Source: Siphlonurus alternatus
Taxonomy: Eukaryota > Arthropoda > Insecta > Ephemeroptera > Siphlonuridae
DNA: 64,000 nucleotides
Assembly (NCBI GenBank): GCA_949825025.1
Contig: OX463778.1
Location: forward strand, 35,232,616-35,296,615
Direction: 5' to 3'
Both the position numbers and the translations under genes were made by a program. Below are positions 47,618 through 59,549 of the stretch, one piece after another. Position 1 is the first letter of the stretch, and each line of letters begins with the position of its first letter. The notes beneath the pieces are model-generated. The model was not told the DNA's origin. It ran no database searches and saw nothing but the letters and a program-made list of their open reading frames with translations.

Positions 47618-48062
47618 ATGGAGGAAGATGAGGACTCATTTGAACTTGAAGTATTTGAGGTAAAAGATGAGGATGAAACACCTGATGTTGAACGACGTGC
47701 TAAGAAAAAACGAAGGAAAAAGTCAAAGAACCGCAGTGGTCCCCAACGTTCTCGCTCTGCGTTGTCTGTGTGCTCGTCTCGCGACAGTCGCGAGCCTCAA
47801 CAACAACCCCTTGTGCCGCCCACCACCCCTGGTTCAGACTCAGCACGTCCCCCGACCACAGTGGGCACCCCTGTGGAGGCTGGCTCCAACCCCGTGCCCT
47901 CAAGGCCCAATACTTTGCGAGCCAGCCTGCTGACCGTGCTAGGCAAGCTGGTGTGGCGAGGGGGCGGCCGACACCGAGCACCACCAACTCCACCCCCAGC
48001 TCCCGCACCACCATCTCTGCCCCCGGAACAATGCGAGTACCTGAGGGGCTTCCTTGGTGTCG
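47618..48062 (+). CDS. ATP8B: ATP8B-like alternative first coding exon B (148-residue N-terminal extension)
   Basis: The ATG at 47618 (CTCATGG) opens 148 codons plus one base, ending at the consensus donor GGTGTCG|GTGAGT. Phase 1 matches the exon at 62040, giving ...YLRGFLGVE-TERRIRAND. The extension has three parts: an acidic head (MEEDEDSFELEVFEVKDEDE), a lysine/arginine cluster (ERRAKKKRRKKSKNR) and a Ser/Pro/Thr-rich linker with a short hydrophobic patch (ASLLTVLGKLVW) and a PPTPPPAPAPPSLPP run. P4-ATPase N-termini are cytosolic and often regulatory, so this would be a cytosolic tail. I do not know a family member with such a tail. The composition is clearly coding-like (GC-rich, no stops), and other-strand frames here are shadows. 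Confidence 0.72.
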
Positions 48063-49582
48063 GTGAGTGATAATATCCCCATGAATTTGTGGTGTTTCCT
48101 TAAATAAGATCAAAATACACTATCAGAAATAGGATATATTATATGTGTGTTTGTAAAATTCACAATTCAACATTAGTATTATCGCCTCTATCCCATCAGC
48201 TGTCGAAGCCAATAGAACAACATACTGTCGCAATGCAGGCTTATGTCAGTACTTATTACAAAGAACTTACTTGTTAGCAGTAGACTTGGCGAACGTGGTG
48301 CCTGCATGGTGAAATCATATAGCAGAGACTACCAGTATATCGACTGTGCCCTAGCATTAGGTTAAAATGTTGAACTTGGCAGTAATTGAATACCCAACTC
48401 TGGCGGTCATGATAGTCTGGAAATACGACTAATTTGCAATAAATTTACGCACCATTAAACAATTCCATTAAACTGAGTTCTCATAAAATACAATATTATT
48501 ATCACACTAAAACAATACGACGAATAAATTTCTTTGTCAATGATCAAAAATTATTGTCATTATATCTGTTCGTAAATGCAAAATCGATTAAAAAATCGAA
48601 TGAACCTTCTATACACGGAACATAAGGAAAATCTTATTCTTGATTAATCATTTTATTGTGCATTTACGAAAAGAGCTAGGCTATTATTACGCCGTAGCTA
48701 TACAGTTTGTCTGTCGCGTGAGCTGCAATGTTAGCATGTATTATTTTTAAAATCTCGGTACTGGTATCGATTTATGAAAAGTTTTTCTTCGCTCAATACT
48801 GAAACTTTGGATGAAGTAGTTGTATTTACATACTCCATTATATTATAGATGATAGTATTTGATCGTTTTAAAGTTAAAAAGCTGTTACTTGAGCATCAAA
48901 GTATTAATTATCAATTTTAAATAACTTATTATACTGTGGGGAATGTTGTCGAAGCATGCAGACTAAGTTATATAACCCAGTCCTATTTCGGTCCAGTGGG
49001 TACCGCTGCGTAACATAAGAGCTTTGCGTGGAGTGGAACCCCCGGTGTGACGTCACTGGTGAATCGACCCGAGATCGATTTTCAAGGGCAGCCTCCTCTG
49101 CAGCTGGGGCCAAAGTTGCCGCTGTTGTACCGGTGAACACCGCGTTGTTATAAGTCCTTTACATAATCACTGTGACGTCACGGGGTAAATGAAAAATTTA
49201 ACTTTAAATAACCTGTGACATTTTTGTGATGCCTTGTCATCTTGACCTTGTTTTGACACTTCAGGACAGCACGGACTGTATCCCTGCCATGTTTGTGGAC
49301 GTTGTCACGCAGTCTAAGGAGGCTTCGTGACCCTTTTAACATTTTTTTAATGGCTAGACCGGGTGCTCTGCTAAAACTGCAAGTCTGCATCTCTGTAACA
49401 TTCAGTAAATCAAGCAAGGGTAAAGTTCGTGCTGATGTATATTATTTAAAATCACACAAGAAAGGAAAATAATTTTATTATAATATTATACGCTATGTAG
49501 TAATATACATATTATGTTATATGTCATGTAAGAATATAAATGAAATGATTTACAAATAAACTTGTTTTTGTTATATTAAGCC
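48063..49582 (+). other. ATP8B-like intron, part 1, with two CRE palindromes
   Basis: AT-rich intron. Two exact TGACGTCA sites lie 125 bp apart (49048-49055 and 49173-49180) in a GC-richer patch at 49010-49190. No coding block. Confidence 0.5.
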
Positions 49583-49990
49583 TTAAGGGTAAGATAACAC
49601 GAATCATCGATTGTATGTAGTCCCATTTGATTAACATATAAACCTTAGCAACCTCATAATAATTCTGAATTTTATTTTAGAGACAGTTCTGAACACCAAA
49701 AAAATGTGAAAAAGATTTCAAAACAATCGGACGATCCAATTTTTTTAAATTATTTTTTTTTTAAATTTTCAGTATATTATATATAGGGCTTTCCCATGGC
49801 GCATGGAGACCTAAACTAAGAAATTAATTTAAAAAAATTGGATCGTCCGATTGTTTTGAAATTTTTTCCACATTTTTTTGGTGCTAAGAACTCTCTAAAA
49901 AAAAATCAGAATTATTATGAGGCTGCTAAGGTTTACATGTTAATCAAATGGGACTGCAACAATCGATGTTTCATGTTATCTTACCCTTAA
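49583..49990. mobile_element. TTAA-ended palindromic MITE, copy 3 (in ATP8B-like intron)
   Basis: A 408-bp inverted repeat from TTAAGGGTAAGATAACACG to GTTATCTTACCCTTAA. Its arms share CCCATTTGATTAACAT, CAATCGGACGATCCAA and the GGGCTTTCCCATGG centre with the copy at 13386. The centre carries a small TATATTATATA insertion. Confidence 0.88.
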
Positions 49991-52447
49991 TATATATAGC
50001 TTTGCTTTTATTTTCTTGTAATTTAATATATTATCATTATTAACAAATACAAGCCCACAGGTGGTAATTAATCAACGGATTTTATAATAACGTGTGTTTC
50101 TTATTTACTTTTACATGTACTGCATGCAGGATATTTTTTATTAAACTTTTGCAGCCTTTCTATACAGAAGTTTGTTGCTAATGAATTCGTGTTATAGCTA
50201 TAATACTTAATTCTCCCCAAATTCATTATAAATAATTTAAATTTAATAACATGTTATTGAAATGTAAAGATAGAAAAGCTGGTTTTACTTGATCAATGGA
50301 AGTCTAATTACTTTGTATATTCACAACTAATTCTTGTTATTTACCCGAAGAGATTATTAAATAAGTATCGATTCACGCGCTTGTGCTGTGTGAACGTGGT
50401 TAGTGACGGCACCCGCCCACGTCTGTCTGGTCTTGGCACCCCGGTCACTTCCCGCATGTGAGATTGATGGCCATTGTCGCGTCACTGCGGCTACGTTTAG
50501 TATATAACCAACACCATTTCGGAGCCTTGAAGACAAACGCGGTGATATATGGCTCCGTTAAAATAATAATAAAATATACCGATGTTCTTTCAAATTGACT
50601 TTTTTATATGTCGACACTAAAATCAAAGACCTTGTCCTTCCACACGATTAACTTTGAATGGATTACTTTTTTATATTATTTAAAAAAAAAAAAATTAAAT
50701 AAAAAATTTTACAATATTTATACAAACTATTGATTATTATATAAAATTTGGTCATTTTATTTTGTTAAATTAATTATTTCACTTGAACTCGCATGAGAAA
50801 ATCAATATTATGTCCTTCGCGGATCGTTCAAAGGAACATTAAATATGCTGCAAGAACACACTATTTTGCTATGCTGGCTGACGGGATGAAACTTCTAGTT
50901 TGTAAAATTAAAATTCTATTTGAGAGAAAACTCAGTGAAAGGAAAAAAATAAAAGCGTACAGAAGAGAGCATAGCAATTACAGCACAAGCCAACAAGCTA
51001 CTATATATGTCGAGTCCGTGAAAAGAATATTTTAGAACTTTGTACATGATGCTCACTAGACAAGACTGCGCATGGTAACCACATGTCGTATACTCTTAAT
51101 AAATTGCCTAAATGATGGTCTCTCATATAAAAATCGTAAAACAAAAAATTCAAACCTGACAGTCCTACCCTTTTAAATATATTCAAATTTTAAAAAAATT
51201 AGCAGATGAGATTCAGATTTTTAAAATACATGGTTCAATGGAAAAAAAACAATAATAAAATATTTAAAAAAGTACTTATTTTTAAAATCAACTATTGTTA
51301 ATTAGGTTAATTGATATCAATTGAATTGTTATAATGGGCTCCATGCACTGTTGTAATCACGGAGGCATTGTACGGTGTGTCAACCGAGGCTGCATGGTGT
51401 TTCTATAGAGATCCTCCTCATTATTTGCCCTGTCTCAGCCCAATTAGCTAGACCTCGAGCTGCTCCGTCCCTAATTGGCTCGTGAGCCTCGCTCGCTGGC
51501 AACGCACGGTTTGCTGTAGAGTCTTTCTGGAATCACGGCGTTGCAAATCAATTTACCGAGCAACTTTCCCGTAAATATGTTAAAAAAAACACACACTTAA
51601 AAAAGTTAAGTTTCCCCCGCAACTCAACCCTAATTATTTTAGCTTCTTAAGGATTAATTTCACTATGTTAATCATTTTTTTATGGTAAAAAAAAATATAA
51701 AATTTAGATCAGAACAGAGAAAACAACATGACTGTTTACTTTATGAAGTAAAAAAGTAATAAAAGTAATTCGGTCCAGTTTTTGAGATATTAATTTTTTA
51801 TTTGAAAAATACACTGATTTGACTATTGGCCGCCAGATTTTCAATGATATTCTCACTATTTACATCCTGTATATCTAAAAAAACTAGACCCATTATTGCT
51901 CCATTTTTTGGGCTGAATATTTATGTTATATAATTATAATATATGGAAGGTTTACTATAATTTTCAGAGTGATTCACCATCTCCTAAGATCAGCAACAAT
52001 AAAAAAAACATTAAATAATCGTTGAAAATGTTTTCGTTTTATAGAGGAAATGTTAATCTTGTATAACATAATTATATAGATTAATATAGAATGCCGTCTC
52101 TCTGCAGCAACAGACAATAGACTTCCGTTTGAGTGCGCTCAGAGAAAATTGATCGAGTCCGGCAGCAGAAAAATAAAGTCTAGACTGCAGAGACTTTCCG
52201 TCTTTTTGTGAGGCTCCTCCGTTTTTTCCAGGCACGCCCACAGATAAATTGTGGTGGCTGCTGGCTTTGGAGCCAGTTGCTCGTTTGATCGCAATGGCGC
52301 GGCGACGAAGTTCAACGGCCCATTTTCTTGTTGAAATATTCATCTCAGGTACCACTTTGAGAGCTGAATTTCATAAATATTATATTTGATACAACAGTAC
52401 TAATTCATAAAAAATAAAAAAAAATCATTGAAAGTATTAATAAGTAA
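49991..52447 (+). other. ATP8B-like intron, part 2; no gene seen
   Basis: AT-rich. GC-richer islands occur at 50370-50520 and 51340-51550; the latter has CCAATTAG and CTAATTGG as mirrored homeodomain-like cores 48 bp apart. No coding exon recognised. Confidence 0.45.
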
Positions 52448-53387
52448 TACAGGGTGGACACATGAAAAGTAGCGATTTAAAACACCCATATAGGAAAGAA
52501 AATATTTTTTGTCAACAATGACATGCATATCAAATTAAAGCGTAAAGTCTCAAGTTTTTTTTACGCCAAACTGAAAATTTAATTTTTTTTTAGCTGTATG
52601 AACACGTTAAGAAATGGCGTTTTAACACACTTTTTTCTTTTGCCCTAAGGAAATCTGCAATTTTAACAGCGTTTTTAGACATTCAAATGTATTAAAAAAA
52701 ATACAAAACAAGATTTTTGAATGCACTGTTGTGTTGTGATAACATTCCGTTCTGTTCCTCATCATTAGCCCCTCGTAGCGGGAGCAGAAACCTCTTCAGC
52801 TACAAAGTTACAAGTTAGATGTTTTGCATGCTGGGCAGAGAGAATTTTGAAATCTTGTCATTTTAATTTGACAATTTTTAATCATTTTTCTTGTGCAAAA
52901 ACTGAAAGTGGGGGAGAGTAAGGGTGTAAGTGTGTGGGGACTCAGTTTACCAAGATTTTTCAACGTCTAGCGCTGCTATGAAGGTAAATCTGCTAAGAAA
53001 GCGTTTTGTGCAAGACCCCCAAAATGCATGATTTGAGAACCAGAAAAGAGCTGCTGTAAAAAGCATTTGTTTAAGCTGTCAGTGGTAACATGATGAAGAA
53101 CTGACTGCAATGGGTCCTTGACATCATCAATGGATGAAAAAAAATTTTTTAGCACATTTGAACCTCTAAAAACGCTGCTAAAATCGCAGACATTTCCTTA
53201 TGGCAAGTGGTTTGGACACCATTTCTCAACGTGTTCAAACATGACATAAAAAGGAAATTTTCAGTTAGGCGTTAAAAAAACTTGAAATCCTAAGCCTTAA
53301 CTTGATGTGCATGTTATTTTAGACAAAAACTATTTTCCTTCGATTATAATAGTTTTAAATCGCTACTTTTCATGTGTCCAACCTGTA
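52448..53387. mobile_element. 940-bp non-autonomous DNA transposon with long inverted repeats
   Basis: The left end TACAGGGTGGACACATGAAA and the right end, reversed, TACAGGTTGGACACATGAAA continue as AGTAGCGATTTAAAAC. The arms stay alignable for about 270 bp each side (shared GAACACGTT, GAGAAATGG or AAGAAATGG, CATAAGGAAAT or CTAAGGAAAT, AGCAGCGTTTTTAGA-type blocks) around a unique centre. TA at both tips fits a mariner/Tc1-type insertion. There is no transposase frame. Confidence 0.85.
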
Positions 53388-56300
53388 CATTTAACTTGAC
53401 CCACATGTCGCAAAAAAAAATATCATATGATGTTTCCCTATACTATACCTATAATGCATGCACGTAATCATAATATTATATAAATAATAATCTCTATTTG
53501 ACTTTGTAATTCTTATAACATACGAGTATCTTCGTCGTTCAGCTAGTCTTTATTTTTGGTAGCGATGTTGTAATTTTTCCTTAAAAGTTTTATACTTAAA
53601 AAAAAGCTATCATAAATCCATTATGAATAATAATGAAGTTTGACTCTTTGGCGCAACTGTAAAAGAGTTATAAAAAGTTATTTTTCAAGTACTTGACGAG
53701 CTATCAAAGTTGAATTGAGATAGATGGTAGCGTCAAGAGAGAACCTAACTAGGGAGCTTCATTAGTACGGTGCTCCTCTCTCACCAAGTAGAGGGTCAAA
53801 TGTGAATATCGCGTGTTGTCATAGTGTCACGTATAACAACACGTAGTATAAGACGTTGGGGGCGTCGATTTCGCTTTTTATTATTTATAAATGACAATAT
53901 TATAGTGATGTTAGTATAAAATTCCTGGCATGATAAACTTGCTATATATATAAAATAATTTTGAGAAAAAAAAAACGTATGTACTTTTCCCTATACTTTG
54001 TGATTAATCGGACTATACCTGGCGTGCTTACAATCTAATTTAACTATATATATGGTCTAAAAATAACTTTAATATTATTAAGACAGGACGATATACTATA
54101 ATAGTATATTTCTAACATTTACATTACTTGAAAATTTTATACCAAGATAATTTATTAAATTACTATAATTGTAATGTTAAAGCAAAAGGAGAACTTGAAT
54201 GAAATTAGGTTTAATAATATAATTAACGTTGAGTCTTTCATAAAGTTTATTTGAGTTTGAAGTGTTATATATATGTATGAGAAGCTTAGGATAAGGCAAG
54301 TTTTCCGTAACTATAAGTCACGTTTGTGTCATCAACGGTCGTGGAAGATAAAGTAATGCTTAATCCACTCCAGCGGAGCTAAGCAGTAAATATATCCTGC
54401 CACGTCCTATGTGCCGACTGAGTGGGCCCGAGGAGTTTCATTCATCCCCAGTAGTCTCTGATTATTATAGACTTGACTGGAAAGTCGTGGATTTGTGTCC
54501 CTGACGAAAAAGTGCTAACACTATATAATATAAGCTTTTAGCCAGCCGTACAGTTGAAAAGACTCAATATTTTATAAATTTTCAAATAAATGAGATGCTC
54601 ATTTTTCTGTACATGGCTGAAGTTTCCACGTTATTTTCTTCATAACTTCTCTCATAATAGACAAATACTCTTATTATAAAAAAAATCAGGCCGTACTCTT
54701 GTCACCTGGTCTAGCTAACTACGGCTCTAATAGGCAAGAAGATGAATTAGGAGATAAGAATTAAAAGAGCAACCTCTCCAGTCATACAACATAAGTCACC
54801 ACGCCTCCATTGACGACTTCATGATATCCCCACTGAGCAGCGTAACTTACTGTTTCGACTGTCCAGAATACTGGACGCTGCTGCAACTCATCTGCAATGT
54901 CCATAACTCAGACTCTGCACAAGTCGAGAAGTCCAGCACGCCAGCCAGCGATTGTCTACTTTGCACGCACGGCTATTTCCACCACTTCAAAGTGGGAAGA
55001 GAAAATTATATTTACCAAGAAAACTATACCAAATATTTGCGTGAAAAAAAGATAACTATTTTGCTACGTAACATACTGAACCTGAGCTATAAAGGTTGTT
55101 TTGCAAATGAATATTTGCAAATTAATGAATTTATATCAAGCAACATAATATTACATTATTTGTATTGTCTAAAGTCAGTTTAATATTCACAATTAAATTG
55201 CTTGTAACAATATGTAATTTATTACACAAAATAATAAAAAAAATATTGCTCATTCCTGCTAACGTAAAATATAAGTTTTTGTTATTAATTATCTTTTCGT
55301 TACAATTTTTTATTATAGCATTACATAAAGATTAGATTGGTATATTACAATTATCACGTGTAACTATGCTAATTTTGAAGCTGTTTTTTTCATCCAAACA
55401 GCTACCATGAACAATGCTCCTTCATTTTAATCCATTTACCCAACCCCTTTTCTATCCAGACACGAGTAAATATTGCCAAGATCTGCGAATTTAACGAACG
55501 TCGCTCTCTTTGTTAGCGGATAAATGAATTTAGTAAACACATAACGCTGCAGATTATTATGAAAGTTTACGGTATTAAAAGTTCGTCTCTCCATCGTGTC
55601 TCGTGTTTACATTTTGTCTATAACTACCTCAACTTAAAAGAGCCATGAGCCCGAGTATAAAAGAGTGGATGCTGCTGCTGGTTTGCTACAGCGAGAGATC
55701 GCGCGGCCGTCTAGCCGGGGATCGACCCACGCGTTGCCCGGCAGACGCCCTCTCGTGGTGCTCCCGGTGCCAGATGGTGACGGGGATGCACCACCCTTGC
55801 GTCAGCAGCCGTGCTTTGACCGGACTCAGATCTGGCTTTCCGTGGTGCTATTTTAGTCACGAGTCGTACCGTCAGGGAAAAAAATACCGAGAACAAGATG
55901 TTTACCAAGCCAGCTGGTCGCGGGCTGTTTTTGTTGTTGACTTTAGTTGGAATTTAATTACTCTGACATTATTTCTTGATTATATTTTCTGCAATTTCAC
56001 TGTCTTGATTAAAATGGTTTAATATAAGATCATATGGAGGATTGGATGATGAGTTCCATATATAAGTATAGGTCAACTGTTTCATTAGAGCTAAGTGAGA
56101 TTAAGGTCATCTGCTTGGGGAAACAAGTACTCGCTAATCTCGTGACTCTATTGAATGTGACAAAAGATAGTGGGCACCGTTTTCACAAATGATGCGGACG
56201 AGTCTGAATGCTGGAGCCTTTCTTTGTCAGCATAAAACACAGCGGAGTCAATAACTTCATAGACATGGCCGAGGACATTAAATGTCAATTTTAAATCGTA

Positions 56301-59196
56301 ATGTTAGATAGTAGACAGGTGGTTTTTGTGATTGATGCGGTATTGCAAATGTTGGTCCATGTATTGTTATGCTAAGAAGCTATACTGCTTTATATTGAAG
56401 ACCGGCTTTGCCACCGTGGCTGGCTGTATACATGCTTGGCGCGGTGAGGTCGGCGCCTCGGGATATTGATCTAGGCGCCGCGCCATATCGACCCCCTCCC
56501 CACCATGCACCCACCTACCCGCCCGCACATAACCCCCCGCCGCCTAGGGTGCGTATAGGCCTAGCTGGCTGAGTCATCCTCAGTCTAGTCATTATGTCAG
56601 CAGCGGGGGATCACAGTTAATGGGCCAAAGCAACGTGATACCCCACACTGCAGTGAAATGTAAAACCAATTGTGTTCTGATTGATGGGTAAACATAACCT
56701 CAGTGCAAAACCTTTTTCACTAACACAAATCTGTGGTACTGACAGCATGTAATTACACACCGAACCCCATCTGTAATGCCACCAGTATAGAATTCCTATC
56801 AAAATATTTTAGAGTAATCATTGTCAACAAAAACAGTATTTTGTTCCAAACATGTCACATGCATATAATATAAAATACAAAAGACGCTATATTATTATAT
56901 ATATGTATAATATATATGTATAATACAATTATATACCAATGTCCCCCCCTCCCCCTGCACTGGTCGTGGTATTAATAGAAATACGTGAGCTATATATAGG
57001 TGGGTCCATCTTACCTCAAACTTCCCATCTAATTCTAACGTCCCCCTTCGCTCCTAAGGTGAAGAAACCCCCTCCGATTTTTCTGACTACACCACTGTCA
57101 AGGCTAAAGCAGACATTTTTTTCGCCTTGAAGATATGCAAACTGCCGAACAAAATGCGATAAATAATTTAGAAGAGAGGTGCTACATTCACAGAAAACGT
57201 TTCACAGATTTAAGCCTAGACATTTTTGGTACCAGATGTGGTCCTCGAATTTAGTACTGAAATTTTATATCTAATTTTAGTGTTTAAATATTCTTAGATA
57301 CCATGAGCATGACACACCTAACCATCATAACCCTGTGCTTCATATTCCTATATAATATTTGTAAAATAGAAAAAAAAATATTGTATGCAAATAATGTTAC
57401 ATCTACAAGTAGGTTTATTCACTTTATTCCGTCAGCAATTTGTGACAATGTTCAGAATATTGCATTCATATATATTATGCAAGGCAATTTTATTGTTAGA
57501 GCTGCCTATTATGTCAACAATCATACTTAATTAGTAAAAGATAAAATGAGCTATATAGAAAGTTTTCGACTAACAAAGAAATGCTGTTATTATTACGTCA
57601 CTGTCTTTTGATGTTTGGAGTAAACCGCAAAATCTCTGAGGAGGAAGATCTTATTGTGCGTGTTTTTTTTTTTTCTTTTGTATTTTCTTTATTTTATTTT
57701 TTTTTTATGTATATATTTTTTTTCATATTGATTATTCTTTAGCATTAACTTTTCAACTGCTTTGTTTTCTCAGTATGTAAAATTTAAATAGAAATTTGAA
57801 GAGATGCTGCGGTTGCTTTTTTCTCATCCCTTTGTTTACTCTTCTGACAGCCTGTGTTTTCAATTATCTCCCCGAGAACCATTGCACCCACTTGCCTGCA
57901 GTCAAAACTCTTTGTTTTGAGCATGTAATTAATTGTATGCGACCATTTTGACTGAATATCTCTAGCTGGAATGTCCAGTCTAGTTGATGTAACAGCTATT
58001 GTATATTTTCGTAACAATAAAATATATACATGGAATGCATCTGCATCCGCTTCATTTAAGTTGCTGTTTTTTGTTATCAAAGATATATTGAGACAATGTT
58101 ATTGTTTATAATTTTCAATGACATATTAAGTTTATTACGAGTATTATTAAGATTGAAAGCTATTTCCATTCAATAGTGCTTGCATGAGTTTTATCGTGCA
58201 ACTATACCATAGTATGATAACAAAAGAATTTTAGCACGAGTACATTATGTTCGGGTATAAACACAATATGAATTATAGAGGCTCGTATTGAACAGTACGT
58301 ATTGGTGTAGGCATGTTATACGTCAATTAATCGCTTACCCTATGTTGGTCAATAGTGAACAAAAGCCGCATATTAACTAAAGGTAACTGACAATTATATG
58401 TTACCAAGATTTTAGTTATATAATAATTTTTGTACGTGTGTGATATTTTAACTAAGAATTTGTATGAACTATTGTATTCTTTATAATCGGATTATGTGAT
58501 TTTTGTAGTCTGTTTTTTGAATAAATATAATAAATAAATAATATTATTTATAATCTAAGCTGCATGGACGAATGATTTATAAAATAAAATGAATAAAATT
58601 ATTGTTCTTTCATGTGACCTAATTTTATTGTGACTTACTGCGTAAACTCGTAAAGTAATAATATAATAGTAAATAGACAACAGGTCAGTGAAGCCTCATA
58701 CAAAGGACGTAAAAAGTACGCTAAAGATAATAAAAAAGGATCATGTGGTATATAGTGACGGTGTTATAGTTCCATCTCGGAATAACGTTAATCTTTTGCA
58801 GTCATAATTTAATACCTCTGCTAAAACTTTCCGTTCTCATGAAGTCGTATTACATTTTCAACATTGTTTCACGCTCCTTGTATTTCTCCACTGCTAATAC
58901 CCACACTAAACTCACCACAACGGTATTTTAATGTAAACAAACACCATCACAAACAAACAAAAAATATATATATATATATATATATAATGATTTACCCGTC
59001 TAAAGAAAGTATTGGAAAATGAAATCGACTGCCAAACAATTTTCCGAATGAGTAAAAATCAAAATACAATTATTTTCTTAAAAATTATTGCAGGGAAGAA
59101 AAAAAAATTAATTACTGTATTGGAGAAGAAATGAAGAAACAAACATATTTTTACACAACATAGAGAAGTAAACCACTATTTTCCCTTCTTTTCCTC
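53388..59196 (+). other. ATP8B-like intron, part 3; no gene seen
   Basis: AT-rich. GC-rich patches lie at 55660-55830 (SINE-like) and 56400-56560, the latter with a TGGCGCGG/CCGCGCCA hairpin. A (TA)n run is at 58964-58986, and the retroelement-like tail TGTAGTCTGTTTTTTGAATA is at 58504. A 120-codon frame at 54821-55183 has no known domain and is not called. Confidence 0.45.
55700..55800 (-). repeat. Degenerate tRNA-like SINE fragment
   Basis: On the minus strand GGCGTCTGCCGGGCAACGCG and GTGGGTCGATCCCCGGC resemble the anticodon- and T-arm part of the 39.1-kb SINE. The A-box region (TGGCACCGGGAGC) is only approximate, and no tail match is evident. Confidence 0.35.
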
Positions 59197-59549
59197 TTAA
59201 GGCAGAGATAACACGCCCAATGTTAATAAAAATCCCATTCATAAAAATTATGAAAAAAATTTAAAATATTCTCCTTAACATACCTTATCAGTAGGTAAAA
59301 TATCAGGTATACAAAAACGATCAAGTTTTCGAGTTATTAATTTTTAAAGTTGGCTAATTTAACATAGAATTTCCATTTCTCCATGTTGAATTAGTCAACT
59401 TTAAAAATTAATAACTCAAAAACTAGCTCGATTTTGTATACCTGATATTTTACCTACTGATAAGGTATGTTGAGGACAACATTCTAAATTTTTTCCTAAT
59501 TTTTATGAATGGGATTTTTTTAACATTGGGCGTGTTATCTCTACCTTAA
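59197..59549. mobile_element. TTAA-ended palindromic MITE, related family (in ATP8B-like intron)
   Basis: A 353-bp inverted repeat: TTAAGGCAGAGATAACACGC at the left, GTTATCTCTACCTTAA at the right. The ends share TTAAGG-N-AGAGATAACACG with the other TTAA elements (closest to the 2304 copy). The arms differ: AATGTTAATAAAAATCCCAT, CTTATCAGTAGGTAAAATAT and TTTTTAAAGTTG-type sequence. Same transposase recognition with a different internal sequence is likely. Confidence 0.85.

Noticed and set aside
47700..48113. 137-codon minus-strand frame and other-frame ORFs over exon B
   Set aside because: Shadows of the GC-rich plus-strand coding exon, whose frame has the splice phase matching the next exon.
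54821..55183. 120-codon frame with several cysteines
   Set aside because: The cysteine spacing fits no zinc-finger or secreted-peptide pattern I recognise, there is no signal peptide, and it lies deep in an intron.
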